Below are positions 15,695 through 25,148 of a stretch of 64,000 bases of DNA, piece after piece. Below the pieces are notes generated by a model. The model had not been told where the DNA came from and searched no databases. It saw only the letters and a program-made list of their open reading frames with translations. The stretch lies in assembly GCF_021504595.1 (NCBI RefSeq), contig NZ_JACSGT010000001.1, positions 2,418,001 through 2,482,000 of the forward strand, in the 5' to 3' direction. The position numbers and the translations under genes were made by a program. The stretch comes from Chryseobacterium indicum. GTDB lineage: Bacteria > Bacteroidota > Bacteroidia > Flavobacteriales > Weeksellaceae. Every line of letters starts with the position of its first letter. Positions within the stretch are counted from its first letter, which is position 1.

Positions 15695-16297
15695 TTAAAA
15701 ATTAATGTAATTCTGCACCAGCTGCGCAAAATTCGCGGTGAATAATTTAATTGAAATCGCCAACAGGATAATTCCGAAAACTTTCTGTAAAATGGCAAGT
15801 GTCGCATCGCCCATTTTCTTCTCCAGCCACGTTGCAGATTTCAGCACCAAATATACGAAAATTGTGTTGAGAATAATTCCAAAAATAATGTTAATGTCAT
15901 GAAACTCGGCTTTCAGAGAAAGCGTTGTCGTTAAGGTTCCTGCTCCTGCAACCAGCGGAAATGCGATGGGAACGATGGATGCAGCCTTTGCTTCAGACGT
16001 TTTGTTGATCTCAATTCCAAGAATCATTTCCAGTGCTATGATAAAAATCACAAAAGCTCCCGCAATTGCGAATGAATTAACATCCACACCAATAAATTTC
16101 AGAATTTTGTTTCCCACGAAAAGAAAAACAAGCATAATGGCTCCTGCGGTAATGGATGCTTTTTCAGCTTCAATCTGCCCGAATTTCTGCTGTAAACTTA
16201 CCACAATCGGGATAGAACCAATGATATCAATCACTGCAAAAAGAACCATAAAACAGGTAATAATCTCTTTTATCGAAAAATCATTAAATATTTCCAT
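15695..16297 (-). CDS. MarC family integral membrane protein
   Basis: 200 residues with six predicted membrane helices. It shows the MarC/UPF0056 pattern: FMVLFAVIDIIGSIPIVVSL in helix 1, then AITAG-like ASITAGAIML, FAIAGAFVIFIIALEMILG and FPLVAGAGTLTTTLSL. The physiological role of the family is not established; an early link to multiple antibiotic resistance has not held. It is the first gene of a two-gene minus-strand operon. Confidence 0.9.
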   Translation of the reverse strand: MEIFNDFSIKEIITCFMVLFAVIDIIGSIPIVVSLQQKFGQIEAEKASITAGAIMLVFLFVGNKILKFIGVDVNSFAIAGAFVIFIIALEMILGIEINKTSEAKAASIVPIAFPLVAGAGTLTTTLSLKAEFHDINIIFGIILNTIFVYLVLKSATWLEKKMGDATLAILQKVFGIILLAISIKLFTANFAQLVQNYINF

Positions 16298-16341
16298 TTC
16301 CTTGCAATTAATAATTTCGCAAAAATATGAAAATAAATTGA

Positions 16342-18081
16342 TTATTTGCTAATCTTAGAATACAAATTAACGATGGAGGATAAAAGTTCGTCCATTCCTT
16401 CCGAAGATTTTATCGGAGCATATTTTTCAACCTGTACTCTCTGAATAAGATTCCTGTATTCTTCGGCTATTGACGAGCCTTTTTCTTTTTCCAGCAAATC
16501 TGTTAAATGATCAGCAGGATTTACAGAATATTGATTTTTCACTTCCTGATCAAGTTCATCAAAGGTTTGAAAAAACTTCTGATAATCTTCATTATCTTTA
16601 AGATTTTCCAAATAGCCAAAATAATCGTTGATGTCGGTTTTAAACTTTTCACGGATTTCATTTTCCGTTTCAGCAACAGAACCTAATGGCATCGGAGCCT
16701 GAATTTCTTTAGACAATCTGTTTTTCTTCTGCCATGTTTTAAACAGAAGATACATTCCGAATAAGGAAAGCAAAATAACAATATTGATAAAAAGAACATT
16801 CCAGTGGAATTTCTTTTTTTCTTTTACTTTAAATGAAGTTGTTTTTAAAACAGGCGTATTTACCGTTTCTAAAAAAGTATTGGTATACTCATTCACTTTT
16901 TCAACCGCTGTACGGGATTCAAGAATCTGATCATGAGAAAAAGCATTTACCGCTAAAGACTGCTGTCCAAGATCTACATATTCTTTGCTGGAAGGATCGA
17001 AAAAGGCAAACTGTTCTGTTTTAATATTAATTTCTCCCGCTTTTTTAGGAATTACAAGATAATTGGCTAACACCTCTCCTTTCATTCCTTCCGTTCCTAC
17101 CGTTACGCGTGAAATGATCTTAGGAGCGAAAACTTCATAATCCGGAGATTGTGCAATTTTAGGAAGCTCCATGCTTTTAAGATTCCCTTCTCCGCTTACT
17201 TTTACCAGAACATTCATCGGTTTTTTTACTTCAACTTTTTCTTTTGAAGTATTAACAACGGTTACATTAAAATTCCCGACTGCATTCTTAAAACATTCCG
17301 GAGAACCTTCAGGAAGCTTTTTAACGTTGATCTTTACTTTATTGGAAACAATTTTATTTTTATTCGCATAGGAATTTAAAGAGGCAGAAACTCCCGGAAT
17401 ATCCACATACCCCGCTTCATTCGGGAACACCATGAATACAGCCAGAATCTGGGATGCCATATTTCCTGCGTCGGAAGGATCAATCTCAGATTTTGTAAAG
17501 CTTACCGGAAAAACATCCAGATTGTCTTGTTCGGGAAGATGAATATTTCTTACTCTTCTGAAGTTATCCATGTTTTTTGAATACACCTTCACAACAGCAA
17601 TGGTAGGCTGATCCTGATATACTTCACGGTCATCGATCTCCATATTGAGATACACGTCTTTTGAAGCATTATTTGCAGCAACCGGTTTCTTTTCTACATC
17701 TTTTATAAAAATGTCAAAAGGTTCCGTCTTATAAATTTTATTGTTGATGGTAATAAGGAAAGATCCGATCTTTACTTTTCCTTTCTGTTTGGGTTCAAGA
17801 GCAAGTCTTGTGATGGTCTGTGAAACGGCAACGTTACTTTCAGGATCTATAAATCCATTGCTCAGTGAACCGGTACCAATAAGATTGAATTTAGAAAAAT
17901 CAGGAAGACGAAGTTTTGTCTGCTGATTATATTCGGCTCCTTCTACCTCAAGAACGATGCTGAGATTTACAATTTCTTTGGAGCTATAAGTTGTTTTATC
18001 CGGAGTTACAGAAAGATTTACCTGTCCGTAAGAAATTACGGAAGACATTAAGAGTAATATGTAGATAATTCTGTTCTGCAT
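16342..18081 (-). CDS. batD: BatD family protein
   Basis: About 579 residues from the ATG at 18081; upstream GTG and TTG codons are less likely starts. A signal peptide (ILLLMSSVISYGQ) is followed by repeated immunoglobulin-like beta domains with the BatD pattern LSVTPDKTTYSSKEIVNLSIVLEVEG, a single membrane helix near 430-450 (NIVILLSLFGMYLLF) and an alpha-helical cytoplasmic tail. Bat proteins were linked to aerotolerance in Bacteroides fragilis. The ATG overlaps the batC stop (TGATG). It is the last gene of the operon. Confidence 0.9.
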   Translation of the reverse strand: MQNRIIYILLLMSSVISYGQVNLSVTPDKTTYSSKEIVNLSIVLEVEGAEYNQQTKLRLPDFSKFNLIGTGSLSNGFIDPESNVAVSQTITRLALEPKQKGKVKIGSFLITINNKIYKTEPFDIFIKDVEKKPVAANNASKDVYLNMEIDDREVYQDQPTIAVVKVYSKNMDNFRRVRNIHLPEQDNLDVFPVSFTKSEIDPSDAGNMASQILAVFMVFPNEAGYVDIPGVSASLNSYANKNKIVSNKVKINVKKLPEGSPECFKNAVGNFNVTVVNTSKEKVEVKKPMNVLVKVSGEGNLKSMELPKIAQSPDYEVFAPKIISRVTVGTEGMKGEVLANYLVIPKKAGEINIKTEQFAFFDPSSKEYVDLGQQSLAVNAFSHDQILESRTAVEKVNEYTNTFLETVNTPVLKTTSFKVKEKKKFHWNVLFINIVILLSLFGMYLLFKTWQKKNRLSKEIQAPMPLGSVAETENEIREKFKTDINDYFGYLENLKDNEDYQKFFQTFDELDQEVKNQYSVNPADHLTDLLEKEKGSSIAEEYRNLIQRVQVEKYAPIKSSEGMDELLSSIVNLYSKISK

Positions 18082-18818
18082 CACCAATCTTTCTCGTTGC
18101 TCTCGGGCATCGAATAAGAATTTTTATTTAAAATTCTTCTGGCGGTTTCTTTTTCCTTTTCGCTTACTTTGTTGAGTATTTGATTTTCGAGACCTTTAGG
18201 GATTTTGCCTTCATTATTCTGGTTACGGTTGGGATCATTTCCCTGTCCGTCTCCTTTATTCTGCTGGCCTTGTCCCTGATCCTGCTTTTGATCTTTTCCT
18301 TTTTGATCATCATTTTGCTGTTGATCTTTACCACCGCCTCCTTTACCGGAGTTATTTTGCTGTTGTTTTTTCTGCTGGTTTTCCTTATCCTTCAGCTTGG
18401 CAATCTCGTAATTTTTTCTTGTTACTTCGCTGTACGGATTTTGCTTCAGGGACTGTCTGTAAAATTCTGCTGCCTTTTCAGGCTTGTTCATCTGCATATA
18501 GGTATTCCCCAAATTATGAAGAGCAGCTGCTTTATCCGGAAGTGTCTGAGAAAGTTTCTGAGCCGTCTCGAATTCTGCTTTTGCTTCTTGGTATTTTTTG
18601 CTTTTATATAATGCGTTTCCTAAATTGTAGTGCGCTGTAAAATCTTTGCTGTTGGTTCTGATTGCTTCCAGATACTTTACAGACGCGCCATCATAATCTT
18701 TACCGTTGAATTTCTCATTGCCTTCATAGACTAAAGTCCTGTAGTTTTTCTGCCCGAAAAGATTTCCCGGAAAGACGAAAGCAATTATAAACGATAAAAA
18801 AATGATTTTAGTATTCAT
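18081..18818 (-). CDS. batC: BatC: TPR protein of the Bat operon
   Basis: About 245 residues from the ATG at 18818. Signal peptide, then three TPR-like helical repeats (about 30-135; LVYEGNEKFNGKDYDGASVKYLEAI, FTAHYNLGNALYKSKKYQEA, AALHNLGNTYMQMNKPEKA). These are followed by a very low-complexity Gln/Gly/Lys/Asn segment (about 150-210) and a short conserved end with ARRILNKNS. The TPRs probably scaffold the two VWA proteins encoded just upstream. The stop codon overlaps the batD start. Confidence 0.88.
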   Translation of the reverse strand: MNTKIIFLSFIIAFVFPGNLFGQKNYRTLVYEGNEKFNGKDYDGASVKYLEAIRTNSKDFTAHYNLGNALYKSKKYQEAKAEFETAQKLSQTLPDKAAALHNLGNTYMQMNKPEKAAEFYRQSLKQNPYSEVTRKNYEIAKLKDKENQQKKQQQNNSGKGGGGKDQQQNDDQKGKDQKQDQGQGQQNKGDGQGNDPNRNQNNEGKIPKGLENQILNKVSEKEKETARRILNKNSYSMPESNEKDW

Positions 18819-18917
18819 TATGTGCAAAATTATTCCTTTAAATGTTAATAAACAGTGTCTTATTTGTTAAAATTGGGTTAAAGTAATAGTCTGGTTATGA
18901 GAAAATGTATTCGATTA

Positions 18918-19925
18918 TCAAATATTAAAATCTCTTTTGGGATTGAATAAATAAATCAGAAAGAAGAAAAATAAAGAAACTGCCAGAAAATACTGGTAAT
19001 AATGATTCGCATTTTGTGATTTCACCATGGTTTCGGATGATCCTGTTTTCTTTTTCAGAGCGTCTAAAATTCTGTCCGGAGCTTCATTGATGTTATTTCC
19101 GTCAATATAGCTTCCTCCGGTTGCATCAGCCATTTTTTTCAGCGCTTCGGTCTGTCTTTTGGAGATAACGGTCTGTCCGTTGATATCATTTTTATATCCC
19201 ATTAACTGTCCGAAAACATATTCCGGAACCGGAGCTCCTTCTTCGGTACCGATTCCGACGGAAGTAATCATAATTCCTTCTTTTTTAGCCAGCCTTATCG
19301 CTGCATCATCATTTCCTTCGTTATCTTCACCGTCACTCAGCAAAACAACTTTTCGGCCGTCTTTGCTTACGTTTTTAAACTTTTCAGCCGCGATTTTCAT
19401 TCCGTTCAGAAAATCTGTTCCCTGAATCTGCATGGAGTTTGTTTCAATTCCGCTGATATAGGTTTCTGCTGAATTATAATCTGTGGTTAAAGGCATAATG
19501 GAAGTTGCCTGTCCGGCAAAAATTACCATTCCTACTTTATCACTTTTCATTTTCTGCATCGTCTGAAGCATCAGATTTTTTGCTTCCGTTAAACGACTTG
19601 GACTGATATCTTCCGCATTCATCGAATTGGAAACATCCAGCATGAAAATGACATTGTTTAATTTCTGACTGGATTTCACTTCTTCTGAACCGCTTAATAA
19701 ATCGATAATCGAAAATATTAAAAACAGGGTCCCCAAAAGATAGAGTGCGGGAAAAAACTTCGTAAAACCTGTTTTTTTCTCAAATAGCTGCTCATGAAAC
19801 TGGCTGTCTGCAAAAATTTCTCTTTTCTTTTTTTTCCATTTCAGAAAACGGATCAAAAAGGAAGCTAACAACGGCAAAAGCAACAGCAATAATAAAAACC
19901 AATAATTCCCTAAATACCAATCCAT
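18918..19925 (-). CDS. batB: BatB: VWA-domain membrane protein
   Basis: 335 residues. Two N-terminal membrane helices (about 8-28, 55-75), then a von Willebrand A domain with an intact metal site (MLDVSNSMNAEDI, i.e. DxSxS; TDFLNG; LLSDGEDNEGND), and a final helix near 308-328. It is anchored in the inner membrane with the VWA domain probably outside the cytoplasm. Its ATG overlaps the batA stop by one base. There is a 99-bp gap to batC. Confidence 0.9.
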   Translation of the reverse strand: MDWYLGNYWFLLLLLLLPLLASFLIRFLKWKKKKREIFADSQFHEQLFEKKTGFTKFFPALYLLGTLFLIFSIIDLLSGSEEVKSSQKLNNVIFMLDVSNSMNAEDISPSRLTEAKNLMLQTMQKMKSDKVGMVIFAGQATSIMPLTTDYNSAETYISGIETNSMQIQGTDFLNGMKIAAEKFKNVSKDGRKVVLLSDGEDNEGNDDAAIRLAKKEGIMITSVGIGTEEGAPVPEYVFGQLMGYKNDINGQTVISKRQTEALKKMADATGGSYIDGNNINEAPDRILDALKKKTGSSETMVKSQNANHYYQYFLAVSLFFFFLIYLFNPKRDFNI

Positions 19926-20917
19926 TAACTTAAAATTTTATAAAACACCCATCTCAGTAAAGCGTCTAAAAACAGCATTCCCAAAGCAATCCACAGGAAA
20001 ATTTTAAAATATTCCTGATAATTAAAAAGCTTCGCCACCTTTACATCAGATTTCTCCAGTTGGTTAATTTCGTCATATACTTCTTCAAGACTTGTATTTG
20101 ATGTGGCTCTGAAATATTTTCCGCCCGTCATTTGTGCGACTTCTTTTAAAACAGGCTCATCAATCTTCACCTCGGTTTCCGTAAAGACAAGATCTCCGAA
20201 AATATCGGTCTGTGTAGGCATCAAAGCGTATCCATTCGTTCCGATTCCGATGGAATATACTTTAATTTCGTTATTTTTAGCAAGTTCCGCAGCAATTGCA
20301 GGAGGCATTGCATTTTCAATGGTATTCACACCATCCGTCATCAGAATGATGATTTTACTTTTTGCCTTACTGTTTTTCAAATGGTTAACCGCAACGGAAA
20401 GTCCTTCTCCGATGGCTGTTCCCGGCTGTAATTCCAAAGGATTCAGATTGTTCAGTTCATCCACAACAACCTGATGATCTGAAGTTACCGGAACTTTGGT
20501 AAATGCTTCTCCGGAATAGGCAACCAGACCAATTCTGTCATTCGGTCTTTTATTAACGAATTTAATCGCAATATCTTTTAAAGCCGTTAAACGGTCGGGC
20601 GTTAAATCTTTTGCCAGCATACTCAGGGAAACATCCACAGAAAGCATGATATCGATCCCTTTTGTATCGTCTCTGTCATGAGAAACCGTAAAAGTTCTCG
20701 GTCTTGCCATGGCAATAATGAGCGCAGAAAGAATAATGTACTTCGATATTCGCAGGATAAACATAATGAAATGAATTCCACCGCTTTCCCCCATATTTTT
20801 TACCGTAGGAACTTTTATTCCTTTTCTTTTCTGTCGGCTTGCATCCCTGAATAACAAAGGGATAAACAGTGCGAAAAGCAACAGAAACCACGGACTGTAA
20901 AATTCAAAATCAGGCAT
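19925..20917 (-). CDS. batA: BatA: VWA-domain membrane protein
   Basis: 330 residues with N-terminal helices (about 8-22 and 52-72), a VWA domain with the MIDAS DxSxS in LSVDVSLSML and the later ILMTDGVNTIENA, and a C-terminal helix near 308-326. Paralogue of BatB. BatA/BatB with the MoxR ATPase are thought to act as a chaperone-like system for envelope proteins. Its start overlaps the end of the preceding gene by 8 bp, so translation is coupled. Confidence 0.9.
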   Translation of the reverse strand: MPDFEFYSPWFLLLFALFIPLLFRDASRQKRKGIKVPTVKNMGESGGIHFIMFILRISKYIILSALIIAMARPRTFTVSHDRDDTKGIDIMLSVDVSLSMLAKDLTPDRLTALKDIAIKFVNKRPNDRIGLVAYSGEAFTKVPVTSDHQVVVDELNNLNPLELQPGTAIGEGLSVAVNHLKNSKAKSKIIILMTDGVNTIENAMPPAIAAELAKNNEIKVYSIGIGTNGYALMPTQTDIFGDLVFTETEVKIDEPVLKEVAQMTGGKYFRATSNTSLEEVYDEINQLEKSDVKVAKLFNYQEYFKIFLWIALGMLFLDALLRWVFYKILS

Positions 20918-21806
20918 CTTTTCTCAAGTTTTCAAATTCAAGATCTTTGGATGATCTTTTTACAAAATCTCTGATGTCGGCAAAATCTTTTTCCATGGTT
21001 GCCTGATCCGGAAATGTTTTCGCAAATTTCACCAGATCTCCCCTTAAAAATACTTCCTCCACTATTTTTTCATTTTCCTGAGAAATGGTATTGTTCTTCT
21101 TCATCACATCGATAAGGTCATCCGTTAACAAAACATCTGCCGGAACGCGGTATTGTTTTGCGATGAATTTTCGGGAAATATCGATCAGTTCAACATAAAA
21201 TGAACGGTAATTTCCACTTTCCACATATTTTTTCTTTTTAAGGGATTCCAGCTCCTTCAGGGTCTGATTTGTGGCGACGACCGGCGAATCTTTTGGTTTT
21301 CGTCCGTATTTTATGAACATGATAATCGCAATGATGAGGCAAATCACCGCAATGGCGGCTAATATGTAAAATTTATACAGTTCCCAGTAATCTGTGGCTT
21401 CAAGTTTTACTTCTTTGTTGTTCATAATGTCATTAATCTGGTCAGTCTTCTGAGCCGTATTAATAACATCAATTTCGTAAGGAATTGTTTTCAGAACTTT
21501 TCCGTTGACTTTGAATTCCAGTTCGGGAATGGTAAATTTTCCTTCATCAAAAACAGCAAATTCAATTCTTCTGTAATAAACATCCTGCGTCTGTGCGATA
21601 CTGTCTTTAATTTCTTCGAAGTGAAAAGGCAACAACTCATTCTCGCGAGCTGCAGAAACTTTTTCATTGTTCAGATTATTGATCGTGATCACAATATGGT
21701 TCACTTCTCCCAAAGCAATGGTTTTCTTCTCAACACTGGAAGAAAGGATCTGCGAAAATGCATTTGCACAGATTAAAAAACAAAATACAAATAATAGTTT
21801 TTTCAA
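20910..21806 (-). CDS. Signal-peptide membrane protein of the Bat operon
   Basis: 298 residues. Signal peptide (LLFVFCFLICANAFSQ), an extracytoplasmic beta-sandwich (about 20-125) that resembles the first domain of BatD, one membrane helix near 147-168, then a helical cytoplasmic domain with YRSFYVELIDISRKFIAKQYRVPADVL. The same layout (Ig-like domain, helix, helical tail) as BatD suggests distant kinship. It lies between the DUF58 gene and batA, which it overlaps by 8 bp. Confidence 0.72.
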   Translation of the reverse strand: MKKLLFVFCFLICANAFSQILSSSVEKKTIALGEVNHIVITINNLNNEKVSAARENELLPFHFEEIKDSIAQTQDVYYRRIEFAVFDEGKFTIPELEFKVNGKVLKTIPYEIDVINTAQKTDQINDIMNNKEVKLEATDYWELYKFYILAAIAVICLIIAIIMFIKYGRKPKDSPVVATNQTLKELESLKKKKYVESGNYRSFYVELIDISRKFIAKQYRVPADVLLTDDLIDVMKKNNTISQENEKIVEEVFLRGDLVKFAKTFPDQATMEKDFADIRDFVKRSSKDLEFENLRKDA

Positions 21807-21835
21807 TTTTATTATTAAATTTTAACGTCGTTTTT

Positions 21836-21902
21836 GTCATTCTGACGAAGGAAGAATCTGTATTAAAAAAGATTGCTTCGTCGTTCCTCCTCGCAATGAC
21901 AA
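21836..21902. repeat. Dispersed GAAGGAAGAATC repeat, imperfect palindrome
   Basis: The 109-bp gap in the Bat operon contains GTCATTCTGACGAAGGAAGAATC near 21836 and an imperfect inverse (CGTTCCTCCTCGCAATGAC) ending near 21900. Related pieces occur at 32932 and 60161 in the opposite orientation. It probably folds as a long imperfect hairpin; its function is unknown. Confidence 0.6.
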
Positions 21903-21915
21903 AAAATGTCTATTT

Positions 21916-22779
21916 TTATTTCTTCTGAAAATAATTATACAGTAATCTCGAATAATCCGAACCTGTACTAATATTCATAAAACTCGCCGAACTGTTGGCA
22001 AAATCTTCTTCTAAAGATTTCAGCTTCTGCTTTTTGGCTTCGGCAAAATTGTATCTCCATCTTGCACTTGAGGTATTTACCCAAATTTGCTTTCCGGTTT
22101 CTGCATCATATAATAAGGTATATCCCACATCCGGAATTTCATTGTCTTTTTCATCATAAATTCTCATTCCCAACAACTGATGTTTTTTGGAAGCCACTCT
22201 CAGCATTTTAGAGTCATATTCATCTTCAAAATCCGAAAACAGGAAGACCAAAGATTTCCGTTTGAAAATTCCCATCATGTATTCCATCGCTTTATCCATT
22301 TTTGAAATGGCAGGAACATAATCTGCGGTTAAGATGGTACTGATAATTGACAAAATATGTTTTCTTCCTTTCTGTGGCGGAATTACTTTGTACACTTTAT
22401 CCGCAAACAGAATCAAGCCAACTTTATCATTATTTCCGGCCGCTGAAAAACCCAGACTTGCTGCAATTTCGGCAACGTATTCTCTTTTCAATTGATTTTT
22501 GGTTCCGTAATCCATCGAAGCAGAAATATCCACAACCAACATCATCATCAGTTCGCGCTCCTCCTCCATTACTTTCACGAACGGTTCCCGGAAACGCGCC
22601 GTTTTGTTCCAGTCGATCCTGCGGATTTCATCTCCAAACTGATAGGGACGAACTTCCGAAAACGTCATTCCTTGTCCTTTAAAAGCACTGTGATATTGCC
22701 CCATTAAAGTAGCTTCCGTCTTCTTTCGGGTTCGGATTTCTATCTGCTTAACTTTTTTTACAATATCTTTTATCTGCAT
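21916..22779 (-). CDS. DUF58 domain protein
   Basis: 287 residues. It carries the DUF58 core GQGMTFSEVRPYQFGDEIRRIDWNKTAR followed by a VWA-like segment with DISASMDYGT and LFSDFEDEYD. DUF58 proteins accompany MoxR ATPases and Bat VWA proteins throughout the Bacteroidota. No membrane helix is seen, so it is cytoplasmic. Usually it directly follows moxR; here a GNAT gene lies between them. Confidence 0.9.
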   Translation of the reverse strand: MQIKDIVKKVKQIEIRTRKKTEATLMGQYHSAFKGQGMTFSEVRPYQFGDEIRRIDWNKTARFREPFVKVMEEERELMMMLVVDISASMDYGTKNQLKREYVAEIAASLGFSAAGNNDKVGLILFADKVYKVIPPQKGRKHILSIISTILTADYVPAISKMDKAMEYMMGIFKRKSLVFLFSDFEDEYDSKMLRVASKKHQLLGMRIYDEKDNEIPDVGYTLLYDAETGKQIWVNTSSARWRYNFAEAKKQKLKSLEEDFANSSASFMNISTGSDYSRLLYNYFQKK

Positions 22780-22860
22780 TTCCTTTGTTTGAGTGTTTTA
22801 GTGTATGAGCGTTTTTTTGAGATTTTGTAAACTTCCATCATCATGCTCCCAACTTCCCTA

Positions 22861-23316
22861 CTATTTAAATTCAATAGATACATTCAACCATTCGTCATCA
22901 AATTTCGGGCTGTATTTTTTGTAGAAATTAATGGCAGGCTCGTTCCAGTTGAGCACCTGAAAAACCATTCCGCTGTATTGGTTAGATTTTCCGTAGTCTA
23001 TGGTAGCTTCAAATAATTTCTTGCCGATCTGTTTTCCTCTCAGGTTTTCCGTCACCACCAAATCTTCTAAGTACAACCTTCTTCCCTTCCATGTCGAATA
23101 TCTGTCATAATACAAAGAGATCCCGACAATTTTCCCATTAAATTCTGCTACAAAAGCACCCCAAACAGGAGATTTTCCGAATCCGTCTTCAATAAACTGA
23201 TCTAAAGTTAAGGTAACTTCATGCAAAGCCTTTTCATAATCCGCCAGTTCTTTAATCAATTCCAGCATTGGTTCACAATCTTCCTGAATTGCCTTTCTAA
23301 TAATTACCTCACTCAT
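22861..23316 (-). CDS. GNAT family N-acetyltransferase
   Basis: 151 residues, a complete GNAT fold: IIRKAIQEDCEPMLELIKELADYE at the N-terminus, then LYLEDLVVTENLRGKQIGKKLFEA, the acetyl-CoA pyrophosphate loop (R-G-K-x-I-G-K), and FQVLNWNEPAINFYKKY. The pattern is like that of the diamine (spermidine/thialysine) acetyltransferase group, but the substrate cannot be fixed. The ATG overlaps the moxR stop by one base, so it belongs to the Bat operon transcriptionally. Confidence 0.88.
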   Translation of the reverse strand: MSEVIIRKAIQEDCEPMLELIKELADYEKALHEVTLTLDQFIEDGFGKSPVWGAFVAEFNGKIVGISLYYDRYSTWKGRRLYLEDLVVTENLRGKQIGKKLFEATIDYGKSNQYSGMVFQVLNWNEPAINFYKKYSPKFDDEWLNVSIEFK

Positions 23317-24320
23317 TACGGAGCCTGAATTTTTGCTAAGATTCTGTTGATGATCTCTTCTGAAGAAATTTCTTCCGCTTCAGCCTCGAAAGTTAATCCG
23401 ATTCTGTGTCTAAGAACATCTTTTGCCAAAGATTTTACATCTTCCGGAATTACAAATGCTCTTCCCTTTAAGAATGCATACGCTCTGGAAGCAATCGCAA
23501 GATTTATTGACGCTCTCGGAGAAGCCCCGAAACTGATATAATTTTTAAGTTCCGAAAGTCCGTAATCTTCAGGAAAACGGGTGGCAAAAACCATATCCAG
23601 AATATATTTTTCAATCTTTTCATCAAGATAGATCTGATTGATCAATTCTTTCGCCGCAACAATATGTTCAAGTGAAATCACAGGTTTTACAGTTGGCTGA
23701 TGCGAAGTGGAAACCATTCTCATTACAGTTCTTTCGTCTTCAAGTTTTGGATAATCAATCGTACATTTCAGCATGAAACGGTCGCTCTGTGCTTCCGGTA
23801 AAAGATAAGTACCTTCCTGATCGATCGGGTTTTGCGTTGCCAAAACCAAAAACGGTTTTGGAAGCTTCATGGTTTCGTCTCCGATGGTTACCTGCTTTTC
23901 CTGCATCACCTCCAAAAGAGCTGACTGCACTTTCGCTGGTGCACGGTTGATCTCATCCGCCAAAACGAAATTTGCGAAAACAGGCCCTTTTTTTATGGAG
24001 AAATCATTGTCTTTTACATTGTAGATCATTGTTCCCACAACATCTGCAGGAAGAAGATCCGGCGTAAACTGAATTCTGGAAAATTCTCCGTGAACCGCTT
24101 CAGCCAGAGTTTTTATCGCCAGAGTTTTTGCCAGTCCCGGAACACCTTCCAAAAGAACGTGACCATTGCCCAAAAGACCGATGAGAAGACGGTCTATCAT
24201 ATATTCCTGTCCAATAATAACCTTGTTGATTTCCTGTCTCAAAAGAGAAAAAAAGTAGTTTGCTTCTTTTACCTGCTCCGTCAATTGACGAATATCTTCA
24301 GCTTGATTGATCTCTGACAT
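23316..24320 (-). CDS. MoxR family AAA+ ATPase
   Basis: About 334 residues from the ATG at 24320 (MSEINQAED); an upstream in-frame extension is unlikely. Walker A is in LLEGVPGLAKTLAIKTLAEA, Walker B in FVLADEINRAPAKVQSALLEVMQE, sensor 1 in FLVLATQNPIDQEGTYLLPEAQ. MoxR ATPases act as chaperones with DUF58 and VWA proteins, here encoded downstream in the same operon. It is the first gene of the Bat operon; the divergent DinB promoter lies about 200 bp upstream. Confidence 0.93.
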   Translation of the reverse strand: MSEINQAEDIRQLTEQVKEANYFFSLLRQEINKVIIGQEYMIDRLLIGLLGNGHVLLEGVPGLAKTLAIKTLAEAVHGEFSRIQFTPDLLPADVVGTMIYNVKDNDFSIKKGPVFANFVLADEINRAPAKVQSALLEVMQEKQVTIGDETMKLPKPFLVLATQNPIDQEGTYLLPEAQSDRFMLKCTIDYPKLEDERTVMRMVSTSHQPTVKPVISLEHIVAAKELINQIYLDEKIEKYILDMVFATRFPEDYGLSELKNYISFGASPRASINLAIASRAYAFLKGRAFVIPEDVKSLAKDVLRHRIGLTFEAEAEEISSEEIINRILAKIQAP

Positions 24321-24520
24321 ATCTTGATTTAAAATAATGGGTAAATTTCCAATAAATACTTGCATTAATCAACACAAAAAATGCCATTTTTGAGTTAAAG
24401 TTTGTTAAATATTCCGGCATTGATGCAGGATTCTAAATAGATGAAGGCTTAAAACTCAATACAATTAATATTATTTTTCTTAAAAATATATAAATTTTAC
24501 TTTAATCCACCGTTCAAAAA

Positions 24521-24551
24521 TTGTCATTTCCAGTTTATTAAACTATTTTTG
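24521..24551 (+). promoter_or_regulatory. Promoter of the dinB-family gene
   Basis: TTG (24521-24523), 20 nt, TATTTTTG (24544-24551): a full match to the Bacteroidota promoter, 20 bp before the ATG. Confidence 0.7.
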
Positions 24552-24571
24552 GAGATTAAAATTTTTGTAAA

Positions 24572-25045
24572 ATGAATTATCATTTTCAAGCACACAGACA
24601 AGTAAGAAAAAACCTTCTGGATATTCTGCAAAACACTTCTCACGAAGATCTTTTACTGATTCCGGACGGTTTCAATAATAATCTTTACTGGAACATTGCT
24701 CATACGGTTGCTACACAGCAGTTGCTGCATTATTATCTAAGCGGAAATCCTTTCAGAATTGATAAATACTGGATCGAAACTTATAAAAAAGGAACGCTTC
24801 CGAATCTGGATGTGCAGAAATCTGAAGTGGAAGATCTGGAGTTTTTACTAACCGAAACTTCAAAAATCCTGATGAAAGATTATGACAGTGATTTCTTTTC
24901 GGATTATACGCCTTACACCACAAGTTTTGGGCTGGATCTGAAAAGCATTCAGGATGCCATTATTTTTAACAATATGCACGAAGGTCTGCATTATGGCTAT
25001 GCTTTGGCGCAGAAGAGAGCTATTTTAGGGGAAAAAGGAAGATAG
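24572..25045 (+). CDS. DinB family protein
   Basis: 157 residues forming the four-helix DinB/YfiT-type bundle. The metal-binding histidines typical of the family are suggested by WNIAHTVATQQLLHYYLSG in helix 2 and NNMHEGLHYGYALAQKRAI near the end. The family includes thiol-dependent metalloenzymes and stress-induced proteins. Many Bacteroidota members are thought to be bacillithiol-dependent, which would fit the YpdA gene at 33.9 kb; this link is inference. Confidence 0.85.
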   Translation: MNYHFQAHRQVRKNLLDILQNTSHEDLLLIPDGFNNNLYWNIAHTVATQQLLHYYLSGNPFRIDKYWIETYKKGTLPNLDVQKSEVEDLEFLLTETSKILMKDYDSDFFSDYTPYTTSFGLDLKSIQDAIIFNNMHEGLHYGYALAQKRAILGEKGR

Positions 25046-25148
25046 TACAACTGAATTTTGCTTCGCAAGTTAATCGTGAAAAGTGATTTTCAATAGAATT
25101 GAACTGACTTACGAAGTAAATGGGCAATTTATAATTTAAAATATCAAA

